A stretch of 64,000 bases of DNA, from assembly GCF_005404945.1 (NCBI RefSeq), contig NZ_BJDG01000017.1:1-64000 (forward strand), given 5' to 3'. Within the stretch, counting starts at the first letter, position 1; each line of letters begins with the position of its first letter. Shown piece after piece: positions 52,134 through 60,585 of this stretch. Under the pieces are notes generated by a model. It saw nothing but the letters and a program-made list of their open reading frames with translations, did no database searches and was not told where the DNA came from. This stretch comes from Lactiplantibacillus pingfangensis (GTDB taxonomy: Bacteria; Bacillota; Bacilli; Lactobacillales; Lactobacillaceae). The position numbers and the translations under genes were made by a program.

Positions 52134-52772
52134 TTAAGCCTTTAATGGTGTCATTAACCAACGTAGAACCGTTTTGCGTTTGGCAGCCACCGTCCGACGG
52201 GGATCGGATAAATAAATTTCCTTATGCGCTAACGTGCGACGTTTCCATTGTCGCTCAGCGGCATATACCGCCAATTGTTGGAACGTCGCGGGTTCATCGT
52301 CATACGAACCGACATGCAAGATTTGTAAGCAATCGCCATCTGTCAATGTCTCAAATTTAACCTCGTTTAAAAGCGGATTGGCCTTCTTTTCTTGGACCCG
52401 CACTAAATTTTCCTGTGCAACAGTTGGGGTCACAAAGTCTGGTTGGCGCAACATCAGTTTGTAGCGCAGATCAGCCTTGTCAAAACTGCCATCAGCACGA
52501 ACATCATCTGGATCTAAGGTCCATAACCCTTCCAATGGAAACACGGTATAGTCATAATAACCAACGGGCGCCACGCCGGCTTTCGGATTCATCCGAATCC
52601 CATAGGCCGCTTGATATAACGCGCCCGTCCGCTCGCCAAACTCGAGGTCATTCGGATCGCCATGCCCTGTAATCGTGTAATAATTAAACGCTGGTACTTG
52701 AATCGGCGTTGGCACCGCCTTGGGAAGATACAAGCGCTTATCTTGTTTACGCCATTCATATTTAGTCATCAT
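52134..52772 (-). CDS. GyrI-like domain protein (YdhM/DUF-type), about 212 aa
   Basis: Begins MMTKYEWRKQDKRLYLPKA, followed by a GyrI-like small-molecule binding domain: PAFNYYTITGHGDPNDLEF, PVGYYDYTVFPLEGLWTL, GDCLQILHVGSYDDEP. It ends with HKEIYLSDPRRT, the usual last strand. Homologues are annotated as effector-binding proteins of unknown function. The start lies within the six bases after the preceding gene's stop (AGGTG upstream), so it is co-transcribed with the histidine phosphatase. Confidence 0.8.
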   Translation of the reverse strand: MMTKYEWRKQDKRLYLPKAVPTPIQVPAFNYYTITGHGDPNDLEFGERTGALYQAAYGIRMNPKAGVAPVGYYDYTVFPLEGLWTLDPDDVRADGSFDKADLRYKLMLRQPDFVTPTVAQENLVRVQEKKANPLLNEVKFETLTDGDCLQILHVGSYDDEPATFQQLAVYAAERQWKRRTLAHKEIYLSDPRRTVAAKRKTVLRWLMTPLKA

Positions 52773-52778
52773 CGTCAC

Positions 52779-53402
52779 CTAATAGCCGACTTGTCGGTTA
52801 TAATACGTCAGAAAGGCGCGGTCTAGCGCCGAATCAACCGTAATCTTCGTGACACTCGTATTTTCCGGCTCCGGTAAACTCATCGGATTTTGTGGTTGTA
52901 GTACCGCCAACGCCATCGCCTTAACCGTAAAGCCATGGGTCACAACGATTATTTTTTCCGTGGGATACTGTTGCGCCATACCGTTCAAGAAATCTTGAGC
53001 TCGGGCAATGACCTGGTCGAAAGTTTCGCCTTTGGTCGCCACTTCAACATAAGTGGGTAACACATCGCGTAAGGCTTGGTCAAAATATTGCGGATAAGTC
53101 GCTTTCAGTTGGTCATTTTTTTGCCCATCCCACTGACCATACGAAATTTCCAATAGTCGTGAATCTGTTTTGATTGGTAGATCACGGCCGTGATTTAAAA
53201 TTGCCGCCGTCTCTTGTGTCCGAGCCAACGGACTGCAAATTAAGCGGTCCGCAAAACTGATGTCAAAGGCCGCATGGAGGGCCTGGGCCTGTTGTTCGCC
53301 GACGTCATTCAAGTGGGTAATCGCCGTATTGATTGTGCCTTGCTTTAAATCTTGCGCATTCGCCGTAGTCTGTCCATGACGGATAATGTAAAAAGTTGTC
53401 AT
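52779..53402 (-). CDS. Histidine phosphatase (phosphoglycerate mutase family)
   Basis: 207 residues. FYIIRHGQTTANA carries the phospho-His (RHG), SPLARTQETA the second Arg, and VVTHGFTVKAMA the second His. The fold is the two-histidine phosphatase type; substrates range from phosphosugars to nucleotides and cannot be told here. GGGAG precedes the ATG. It is upstream partner of the GyrI-like gene and divergent from serCA. Confidence 0.88.
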   Translation of the reverse strand: MTTFYIIRHGQTTANAQDLKQGTINTAITHLNDVGEQQAQALHAAFDISFADRLICSPLARTQETAAILNHGRDLPIKTDSRLLEISYGQWDGQKNDQLKATYPQYFDQALRDVLPTYVEVATKGETFDQVIARAQDFLNGMAQQYPTEKIIVVTHGFTVKAMALAVLQPQNPMSLPEPENTSVTKITVDSALDRAFLTYYNRQVGY

Positions 53403-53491
53403 TTAAGTCGCTCCCTGATATTAAAATTAAGTTTTCATGAAAACAGTCGGTCTTTTTCTAATACTAAGCTCAAATCGTCTAATTTTTCATC

Positions 53492-53520
53492 TTGACAAAA
53501 GTTTACCAAGTTGGTAAATT
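53492..53520 (+). promoter_or_regulatory. serCA promoter with embedded palindromic operator
   Basis: TTGACA (53492-53497), a 17-bp spacer and TAAATT (53515-53520). The palindrome TTTACCAA-G-TTGGTAAA (53502-53518) fills the spacer, so a repressor is likely to act here. Confidence 0.7.
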
Positions 53521-53550
53521 TAAGGCAATGAAATTTTAGGAGTGGTCAGT

Positions 53551-53619
53551 ATGTTTATCAATCGCTATGCTAACTTAATCGTCTCCTCCTGGTCAACACA
53601 AACATCTGTGTCGGCCTAA
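53551..53619 (+). CDS. Serine-rich leader peptide of serCA
   Basis: 22 codons with AGGAG nine to ten bases before the ATG. The second half reads VSSWSTQTSVSA, with five serine codons (TCC TCC TCA TCT TCG) in twelve. A hairpin AGCCCT/AGGGCT (53635-53675) and a terminator (53696-53732) follow before serC. This is the layout of a ribosome-mediated amino acid attenuator sensing charged tRNA-Ser. I know of no prior description in this genus; it is an inference. Confidence 0.7.
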   Translation: MFINRYANLIVSSWSTQTSVSA

Positions 53620-53634
53620 TTTCGTGTGACTTTA

Positions 53635-53675
53635 AGCCCTTCATGGATGTTCACCAACATTCGATGACGAGGGCT
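53635..53675 (+). promoter_or_regulatory. Leader hairpin (pause or antiterminator element) of serCA
   Basis: AGCCCT (53635-53640) pairs with AGGGCT (53670-53675), with inner pairing ATG..TGTT / AACA..CGAT. It lies between leader peptide and terminator. Confidence 0.6.
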
Positions 53676-53695
53676 AGACTATTACTGAAATCAAC

Positions 53696-53732
53696 AGTCC
53701 TCGTGGTTATCACAACCATTAGGACTTTTTTT
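53696..53732 (+). terminator. serCA attenuator terminator
   Basis: AGTCCT..GTGGTT / AACCAT..AGGACT hairpin followed by T7, 36 bp before serC. There is no gene end nearby that it could serve. Confidence 0.8.
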
Positions 53733-53768
53733 GTGAGTAAAAATTAACTTTGAAAGTAGGGATTTTTT

Positions 53769-54872
53769 ATGTCAACGTATAACTTTTCAGCTGGTCCGGC
53801 CGTCATGCCACAACCAGTGATTGATCAAATTCAAGCCGAATTACCGTCGTTTCAAGGTTCCGAAATGAGTATCATGGAGATTTCTCATCGCTCTCAACTG
53901 TTTGACCAAGTGATTAATGACGCTGAAACGGATTTACGCGATTTAATGAAAATTCCTGATAATTATCGCGTGCTCTTTTTTCAAGGCGGCGGTACGCTAC
54001 AATTCACTGCCGCCCCACTGAACTTAGCAACTAAGCATCACCATATTGGGCTATTAGATAGTGGTCATTGGGCCAGTCGTGCCGCTGATGAAGCGCGTCG
54101 CGTTAACACCCAAGTTGAGATTCTAGGCACCGCCGCGGCGACGAATTTTACAACCTTGCCAACGCTAACTGCCCCGGTCGATCAAGAGTTGGATTACGTC
54201 CATCTCACAACCAATAACACGATTGAAGGGACCGCTTATACCACGCTACCAGACACGGGCAAGGTGCCACTCGTTGCGGATATGTCTTCAAACTTTTTGG
54301 GCCAAGTCTACAACGTTTCTGATTTTGGGATGATTTTTGCTGGTGCGCAAAAGAACCTCGGGCCAGCCGGATTAACCATCGTTATCGTCCGTGATGATCT
54401 CATCGGTAAAGCCAAGAACTTGCCAAGTATGTTGGATTATCAACTATTTGCCGACAAGCGTTCAATGTTCAACACCCCACCGGTCTTCGCGATTTACGCT
54501 GCTGGACTAGTCTTAAAGTGGCTTAAAGCGCAAGGCGGGCTAAACGTGATCGAGCAGCGCAATCAAACAAAGGCGGCCTTACTTTATGAGTTCTTAGACC
54601 AGTCTAACTTATTCACTTGCCAAGTTAACCCGGCCGACCGTTCGCTCATGAACGTTCCCTTTGTGACTGGCAACCCAGCATTAGATGCGCAAGTCATTGC
54701 GGGGGCAACCAAGCAAGGCTTGCTAAACTTAAAGGGCCACCGGTTAGTCGGGGGCATGCGGGCCAGTTTATACAACGCCATGCCACTCGCCGGTGTTCAA
54801 GCACTCGTTGATTATCTCGCTGCTTTTGAAGCCAATCATGTTAAAGGAGACCTTGCTCATGTATCAAATTAA
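53769..54872 (+). CDS. serC: Phosphoserine aminotransferase
   Basis: 367 residues. It forms 3-phosphoserine from phosphohydroxypyruvate and glutamate. YNFSAGPAVMP starts the fold; the PLP Lys195 is in GMIFAGAQKNLGPAGLT, and FQGGGTLQFTAAP is the phosphate cup. LVGGMRASLYNAMP near the end carries the conserved Arg. It overlaps serA by 14 bases. No serB is adjacent, so phosphoserine phosphatase must be elsewhere. Confidence 0.94.
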   Translation: MSTYNFSAGPAVMPQPVIDQIQAELPSFQGSEMSIMEISHRSQLFDQVINDAETDLRDLMKIPDNYRVLFFQGGGTLQFTAAPLNLATKHHHIGLLDSGHWASRAADEARRVNTQVEILGTAAATNFTTLPTLTAPVDQELDYVHLTTNNTIEGTAYTTLPDTGKVPLVADMSSNFLGQVYNVSDFGMIFAGAQKNLGPAGLTIVIVRDDLIGKAKNLPSMLDYQLFADKRSMFNTPPVFAIYAAGLVLKWLKAQGGLNVIEQRNQTKAALLYEFLDQSNLFTCQVNPADRSLMNVPFVTGNPALDAQVIAGATKQGLLNLKGHRLVGGMRASLYNAMPLAGVQALVDYLAAFEANHVKGDLAHVSN

Positions 54873-56028
54873 AACTTATAACGCCATTGCTCAAGCTGGA
54901 CTGGATACTTTCACTAATGACTATGCCTTAAACCAATCCGACCAACCAGATGCCTATCTCATCCGCTCAGTTGACTTGCACCACCAAGCCTTGCCAAAAT
55001 CCCTCAAAGTAATTGCCCGGGCCGGGGCTGGCGTCAATAATATTCCGCTGGACGTGGCAACAAACAACGGGACGGCGGTTTTCAACACGCCCGGGAGTAA
55101 TGCCAATGCCGTCAAAGAACTGATCATTGCGCTGCTAGTCATTGCGTCACGTAATCTAATGGCTGCGGCCAGCTATTCCGCCGAACATACTGAGGCAGAT
55201 GTGTCACAACGAACCGAGCACGACAAAACGAAATTTAATGGTACCGAATTACTTGGTAAAACCTTGGCCGTTATCGGCTTAGGTCACGTTGGGTCATTAG
55301 TCGCTAATGCGGCTTTAAGCCTTGGGATGAATGTGATTGGCTATGATCCTTATCTTTCTGCAGATGCGGCTTGGAACATTTCAAAACAAGTTCAACGTGC
55401 CGCAACTTTACAATTTGCCGTTAATCACGCGGATTATGTGACCGTTCACGTACCTAAGAGTGAAGACAGCTTGAATTTGATTGGGGCAACTGAACTAAAG
55501 GCGATGCCTGCGGGTGTGCAATTATTTAACTATTCTCGGGGCGGTATCGTGGACAATGCCGCTGTCCTAGACGCAATACAAACAGGCCAAGTCGCGCATT
55601 ACTATACCGACTTTGGTGAACCGCGTCTGGCCAACCAAGCCGCTGTCACCGTGACCCCGCACATCGGCGGCTCAACCATTGAAGCCGAAGTCAACGGGGC
55701 GACACAAGCTGCTCGGACGATTATGACTTATTTGGAAACTGGCAATGTTCAGTACGCCATTAATTTGCCAACCTTAAACGTGCCTTTCAATGCCGCCTAT
55801 CGCTTCACTGTCATGCACCAAAACGTTCCCAACATGGTCAGTCAGATCACAGCCAAGTTAGCCGAGGCCGGCTTAAACATTACAACAATGGCCAACGCTG
55901 CTAAGCAACACACAGCTTACACAATTATTGACGTGGATGACCTTGACCATGAAAGCAGCCAGCACTTAATTGACGCGCTAAATAAAATTCCGGCAGTCTA
56001 TCGCGTCCGACTGTTAATCCATCACTAA
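54859..56028 (+). CDS. serA: D-3-phosphoglycerate dehydrogenase
   Basis: 389 residues. It oxidises 3-phosphoglycerate with NAD+, the first step to serine. NAD fingerprint GLGHVGSLVANAAL (near 137); catalytic Arg in LFNYSRGGIVDN, Glu in YTDFGEPRL and His in VTPHIGGST. A C-terminal ACT domain (about 315-389, VPNMVSQITAKLAEAGLNIT) would allow serine feedback. The start is the ATG at 54859, preceded by AAAGGAGACC, inside the end of serC. Confidence 0.93.
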   Translation: MYQIKTYNAIAQAGLDTFTNDYALNQSDQPDAYLIRSVDLHHQALPKSLKVIARAGAGVNNIPLDVATNNGTAVFNTPGSNANAVKELIIALLVIASRNLMAAASYSAEHTEADVSQRTEHDKTKFNGTELLGKTLAVIGLGHVGSLVANAALSLGMNVIGYDPYLSADAAWNISKQVQRAATLQFAVNHADYVTVHVPKSEDSLNLIGATELKAMPAGVQLFNYSRGGIVDNAAVLDAIQTGQVAHYYTDFGEPRLANQAAVTVTPHIGGSTIEAEVNGATQAARTIMTYLETGNVQYAINLPTLNVPFNAAYRFTVMHQNVPNMVSQITAKLAEAGLNITTMANAAKQHTAYTIIDVDDLDHESSQHLIDALNKIPAVYRVRLLIHH

Positions 56029-56037
56029 GGAAACGAT

Positions 56038-56472
56038 ATGCAAATCGAAACGTTGAAACAACCGACTGAAACACAACTCGACCAACTCATGACCCTTTGG
56101 CTCGCGGGCAATTTGGCTGCGCATCCATTCGTTAAGGCTGATTATTGGCGCAAACAGGTCGCCGCTGTTCGTCAAGCCTTGCCCACTGCCAACTTAATTG
56201 TTGCCAGTGATGACAACCAGTTCATTGGCTTTTTAGGTCTGCAGGGCCACACCATCGCTGGCATTTTCGTTGCTGATCAGGCGCAACAGCATGGGGTTGG
56301 CACGGCATTGCTCAACGCCGCCAAAGCCCAACGACCAAAACTCCAATTATCGGTCTACATTGCCAATCGATCGGCCGTGGCGTTTTATCATCACAGTGGC
56401 TTTCAAGTCCAGTCACAATCGATCGATAAAGCCACCAATCAGCCTGACTATCTCATGCGCTGGCATCGTTAA
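56038..56472 (+). CDS. GNAT acetyltransferase
   Basis: 144 residues. Acetyl-CoA site in VADQAQQHGVGTALLNAA (Q/RxxGxG/A), then LSVYIANRSAVAFYHHSGFQV, the typical GNAT end. It starts nine bases after the serA stop and should be in the serCA transcript. Target unknown. AAGGAAACG precedes the ATG. Confidence 0.85.
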   Translation: MQIETLKQPTETQLDQLMTLWLAGNLAAHPFVKADYWRKQVAAVRQALPTANLIVASDDNQFIGFLGLQGHTIAGIFVADQAQQHGVGTALLNAAKAQRPKLQLSVYIANRSAVAFYHHSGFQVQSQSIDKATNQPDYLMRWHR

Positions 56473-56570
56473 TCAGGCTTGCTAATCAAACACGTCTCCC
56501 CGTTAACGCAAGTGCGACGGGGGTTACGCGTTTTTGCTTTTTAATCGTAAAAATTTAGCATTGTTTCAAA

Positions 56571-56599
56571 TTGATTTTAATCGTTTTCTAATGTATTCT
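56571..56599 (+). promoter_or_regulatory. Promoter of the first oppA gene
   Basis: TTGATT, a 17-bp spacer and TATTCT (56594-56599). The spacer and flanks are nearly the same as those of the second oppA promoter. Confidence 0.7.
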
Positions 56600-56638
56600 C
56601 AGACTCGTATCATATAAAGGATCCGAGGGGGAATCATT

Positions 56639-58306
56639 ATGAAGTGGAAAATGATTGGGACGGCGGCAACAGTCACCGCCTCGGTAGGATTATTACTAGC
56701 TGGTTGCGGCAGCACAAAAGCTAGTTCTAGTGGTGAAAATGCAGGTAATTTAAGCGGCAATATGGCTAAAACACAAGTTTTAAACTGGTCCGAAAATGGT
56801 GGGGATATTACGACGCTAGACTCATCGCTCGCGACCGACGTCATCAGTAGTACGATGATCAGTAACTCTCAAGAAGGCTTGTATCGTTTAGGCAATAATA
56901 GCAAGGTCACACCCGGAATCGCGACGGGCACGACCGAATCAAAGAACAAGTTAATTTATACATTCACACTGCGTAAGAATGCCAAATGGAGTAACGGCGA
57001 TCCCGTCACGGCGCAAGATTTCGTCTATGCTTGGCGGCGCACCGTTAATCCAAAGACTGCTTCTCAATATGCTTATTTGTATTCAGGCATTAAAAATGCC
57101 GATAAAATTTCTTCCGGCAAGGCGAACGTTGATACCTTGGGGATTAAAGCCGATGGCAAGTACAAATTAACCGTGACTTTGGAAAAGCCTTTGGAATACT
57201 TCAAATTATTAATGGGCTTTGACGTCTTCTTCCCACAAGACCAAAAAGTGGTTCAAGAATATGGCAAAGATTACGGGACCAGTTCTGCTAAGATGGTTTA
57301 CGATGGACCATTTAAGATGACTGGTTGGAAAGGCACCAACTCAACTTGGACCTTAGTCCGTAACAACGACTACTGGGATAAGAAACACGTCTACCTAGAC
57401 AAGATCAATGATCAAGATGTTAAGTCAACGACGACTGGTTTTAATTTGTTCCAGAGTGGCAAACTCGATATGGCCACCTTATCCGGTCAACAAGTTAAGA
57501 ACGAAAAGAACAATAAGAAAATGGTCATCCGCAAGTCGTCGCGTTTGAACTATTTGGAATTCAACGAAAAGAAAGTCAAAGAATTGTCAAATACTAAGTT
57601 ACGTCAAGCGATGTCCATGACCCTTGACCGTAAACAACTGGTCAATGATGTCTTAGGCGATGGTTCCGTTCAACCAAAAGGCTTCGTCACGACCGACTTA
57701 GCCAAAGATCCAACCACTGGCAAAGACTTCGCAACTGAAAATGCCACGGCTAGCTCGACCGAGTACAATCCGACTAAGGCTAAACAGCTTTGGGAGGAAG
57801 GCCTGAAAGAAACTGGCAAGAAGAGCTTGACGTTGACGTTAACGCATGATGATACTGACCAAATGAAGGCCTTATCCGAATACGTCCAAGGTCAACTGGA
57901 AAAGGATCTGCCAGGTTTGAAGATCACGAGTATCACCTTACCTTACAAGACCCGCTTAGCACGTGAAACTGCTGGGAACTTCCAGTTAGTCATCTCCGCT
58001 TGGCAAGCAGATTTCTCGGACCCAATTTCAGACCTTGGGATCATGACCTCCAACAACAGCTACAACTTCGGTCACTGGGCTAATACTGATTACGACAATG
58101 CCATTACCGCGGCAAACGCAACCACTAGCTCCACGGAACGTTGGTCAGAAATGTCTAAAGCTGAACGGATTATCGGCACCGATGAAGGCGTTGCGCCATT
58201 ATCACAAAACGTCATCGCGCAAATGCTCAATCCTAAGTTGAAGGGCTTGGTTTATAACACCGCTGGCTTGGATTATAACTTCAAGAGTGCTTATATGACT
58301 AAATAA
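56639..58306 (+). CDS. oppA: Peptide ABC transporter substrate-binding lipoprotein OppA, copy 1
   Basis: 555 residues, solute-binding protein family 5. Lipobox GLLLAGCGS at residues 18-26 (lipid on Cys24). NWSENGGDITTLDSSLATDV opens the mature fold; LRKNAKWSNGDPVTAQDFVYAW is the family signature. It captures oligopeptides on the outer face of the membrane. It is orphan: no oppBCDF in the window. About three quarters of its residues match copy 2 by eye, including the long block FNLFQSGKLDMATLSGQQVK. Confidence 0.92.
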   Translation: MKWKMIGTAATVTASVGLLLAGCGSTKASSSGENAGNLSGNMAKTQVLNWSENGGDITTLDSSLATDVISSTMISNSQEGLYRLGNNSKVTPGIATGTTESKNKLIYTFTLRKNAKWSNGDPVTAQDFVYAWRRTVNPKTASQYAYLYSGIKNADKISSGKANVDTLGIKADGKYKLTVTLEKPLEYFKLLMGFDVFFPQDQKVVQEYGKDYGTSSAKMVYDGPFKMTGWKGTNSTWTLVRNNDYWDKKHVYLDKINDQDVKSTTTGFNLFQSGKLDMATLSGQQVKNEKNNKKMVIRKSSRLNYLEFNEKKVKELSNTKLRQAMSMTLDRKQLVNDVLGDGSVQPKGFVTTDLAKDPTTGKDFATENATASSTEYNPTKAKQLWEEGLKETGKKSLTLTLTHDDTDQMKALSEYVQGQLEKDLPGLKITSITLPYKTRLARETAGNFQLVISAWQADFSDPISDLGIMTSNNSYNFGHWANTDYDNAITAANATTSSTERWSEMSKAERIIGTDEGVAPLSQNVIAQMLNPKLKGLVYNTAGLDYNFKSAYMTK

Positions 58307-58323
58307 ATTTAATAATCAAGTTG

Positions 58324-58358
58324 AGTGCTCGGAAACCAGTCTTTCCGAGCACTTTTTG
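58324..58358 (+). terminator. Terminator of oppA copy 1
   Basis: AGTGCTCGGAAA / TTTCCGAGCACT hairpin followed by TTTTTG. Confidence 0.9.
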
Positions 58359-58390
58359 CGTCACTTTAGTAAAAATGTGAATAATCAAGC

Positions 58391-58419
58391 TTGATTTTAA
58401 TTTGTTTTTAATGTATTCT
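58391..58419 (+). promoter_or_regulatory. Promoter of the second oppA gene
   Basis: TTGATT (58391-58396), a 17-bp spacer and TATTCT (58414-58419), matching the copy 1 promoter base for base at the boxes. Confidence 0.7.
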
Positions 58420-58498
58420 CATTGTCATATCATAAATTAATTGCTATCGCATAATTCTCAGTCACAACGACAGCACACATAAAAAAAGGGGCATACAT

Positions 58499-60157
58499 AT
58501 GATGAAATGGAAAACACTTTCTACTGCCGTAGTCGTTACCGCCGCGGCTGGCTTTTTGCTCACTGGTTGCGGGAACCAGTCAAAATCAACTTCCAGCGCC
58601 ACTAGTGGTAATTTAGCCAAAACACAAGTTTTAAATTGGTCTGAAAACGGCCAAGATCTCACGACTTTGGACCCATCCCTCGCCGTTGATGTCATCAGTG
58701 GGACGATGATTAACAACTCGCAAGAAGGCCTTTATCGCCTTGGTAGTAATAGTAAAGCCACCCCAGGGATCGCTACTGCCACAAAAGTATCAAAGGATAA
58801 AAAGACTTATACTTTCACCTTACGAAAAAATGCCAAATGGAGCAATGGCGATAAGGTAACAGCCAAAGATTTCGTTTATGGGTGGCGACGCACCGTTGAT
58901 CCAAAAACCGCCTCACAATATGCTTATTTGTACTCTGGTATTAAAAATGCCGATAAGATCACGAACGGTAAAGCTAAGGCGTCCACATTGGGCATCAAGG
59001 CAGATGGCAACTATAAGCTAACGGTTACTTTGGAAAAACCAATTCAATATTTCAAGTTATTGATGGGCTTTGTCGTCTTCTTCCCACAAAATCAACACGC
59101 GGTAGAAAAGTATGGGAAACAATACGGAACTAGCTCAAGCAAGATGGTCTACAATGGGCCATTTAAGATGACCGGCTGGCAAGGAACCAATGCAACTTGG
59201 ACTTTAGTTAAAAATAACCAATATTGGGACAAAAAGAATGTTCATTTAACGAAGATCAAGGATCAAGTTGTTAAATCAACAACAACCGCATTCAACTTGT
59301 TCCAGAGTGGCAAACTTGATATGGCAACCTTATCCGGACAACAAGTCAAGAACGAAAAGAACAACAAGAAACTTGTCATCCGTAAATCTTCTCGTTTGAA
59401 CTATTTGGAATTCAACCAAAAGAAAGTTAAAGAATTGAGCAACAAGAAGTTGCGGCAAGCGATGTCCTTAACCTTGAACCGAAAACAACTCGTTAATAAC
59501 GTTTTAGGCGACGGTTCAGTGACACCACAAGGCTTTGTCACCGCTGGGCTCGCTAATGACCCAACCACCGGCAAAGATTTCGCGACTGAAAACAAAGTGG
59601 CTAGTGCCGTCAGCTACAACCCAACTAAGGCGAAAAAGCTTTGGAAGGAAGGTTTAGCAGAAGTTGGTAAAAAGAAATTAACTTTGACGTTAACCCATGA
59701 CGACACCGACCAAATGAAGGCTCTCTCCGAATATCTACAAGGACAACTGGAGAAAGAATTACCAGGTTTGACCGTTAAAAGTGTCACGGTACCTTACAAG
59801 ACTCGAATTGCCCGTGAAGTCGCCGGTAACTTCGAACTCGTTATCTCAGCATGGCAGGCCGATTTTGCAGATCCAATCTCTGACCTTGGCATCATGACAT
59901 CGACAAACGACTACAACTTTGGTAAATGGACCAATAAGTCCTTTGATGAAGCCATCAACACCGCCAACAGCACAACTAGTACTAAGGCACGTTGGGCCGC
60001 TTTAGCCAAAGCAGAAAAGGAAATTGGGACCGATCAAGGGGTCGCACCACTCTCACAAAACGTGGTCGCTCAAATGGTTAATCCAAAGTTGAAGGGGCTA
60101 GTTTACAACACTGCCGGGATCAACTACAACTTCAAGGAAGCCTACATGGCGAAATAG
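58499..60157 (+). CDS. oppA: Peptide ABC transporter substrate-binding lipoprotein OppA, copy 2
   Basis: 552 residues; lipobox GFLLTGCGN near residues 18-26. The same SBP_bac_5 signature appears (LRKNAKWSNGDKVTAKDFVYGW), and the C-terminal domain is nearly the same as in copy 1. It has its own promoter and terminator. The linker after the lipid Cys (QSKSTSSATSG) is shorter than in copy 1. Copies may differ in peptide preference; partner permease genes must be elsewhere. Confidence 0.92.
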   Translation: MMKWKTLSTAVVVTAAAGFLLTGCGNQSKSTSSATSGNLAKTQVLNWSENGQDLTTLDPSLAVDVISGTMINNSQEGLYRLGSNSKATPGIATATKVSKDKKTYTFTLRKNAKWSNGDKVTAKDFVYGWRRTVDPKTASQYAYLYSGIKNADKITNGKAKASTLGIKADGNYKLTVTLEKPIQYFKLLMGFVVFFPQNQHAVEKYGKQYGTSSSKMVYNGPFKMTGWQGTNATWTLVKNNQYWDKKNVHLTKIKDQVVKSTTTAFNLFQSGKLDMATLSGQQVKNEKNNKKLVIRKSSRLNYLEFNQKKVKELSNKKLRQAMSLTLNRKQLVNNVLGDGSVTPQGFVTAGLANDPTTGKDFATENKVASAVSYNPTKAKKLWKEGLAEVGKKKLTLTLTHDDTDQMKALSEYLQGQLEKELPGLTVKSVTVPYKTRIAREVAGNFELVISAWQADFADPISDLGIMTSTNDYNFGKWTNKSFDEAINTANSTTSTKARWAALAKAEKEIGTDQGVAPLSQNVVAQMVNPKLKGLVYNTAGINYNFKEAYMAK

Positions 60158-60230
60158 CCGGACAAATTTGCAACAAGAATAACTCAGCAGTCACTCTCAG
60201 TTGAGTAGCCGTTTCATTAATTTCAAATCG

Positions 60231-60264
60231 GACCTCCGTAAACATACGGGGGTCTTATTTTTAT
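60231..60264 (+). terminator. Terminator of oppA copy 2
   Basis: GACCTCCGTA / TACGGGGGTC hairpin followed by TTATTTTTAT. Confidence 0.8.
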
Positions 60265-60366
60265 GACTCATCTAAACACACAAAAAATCATGAACAGGAT
60301 CATATCAGCAACAGTCGCGCTTAACCTAAACTTGTGATGAGCACGCTGTCAGTCAAAATCGTTGTA

Positions 60367-60457
60367 CAATGGTGGGCTATCCCAGCCAAAAAACAGTCTG
60401 GCTTAGACCAATCCCGCGACCGCATGTGATCAATCCCAACCGGAAGCAATACCATTG
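60367..60457 (+). repeat. Dispersed hairpin repeat, divergent copy R4
   Basis: Contains CCGCATGTGATCAATCCCAACCGG in two parts, matching the R1 core CCGCATGTAATCAG...CCGG. Outer inverted pair CAATGGT (60367-60373) / ACCATTG (60451-60457). It fills the gap between oppA copy 2 and the Rgg-like gene; nothing else is seen in 60265-60585 except the promoter region of the latter. Confidence 0.6.
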
Positions 60458-60585
60458 ACACCTTTTTTTACATCAGCAACTGTCAACTCTTACTGACTTT
60501 CGACCTCGTAAGTCAGTATTAAGCTTGTTGTGTACGGCTATGTCTGCTAAAGTTAAAGCGATAACCTTTAAGGGGGGTCATTCAC

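Noticed and set aside
53403-53768. T-box riboswitch in the serCA leader
   Set aside because: No GGTGGNACCGCG antiterminator bulge or specifier-loop features are visible; the leader ORF model fits better.
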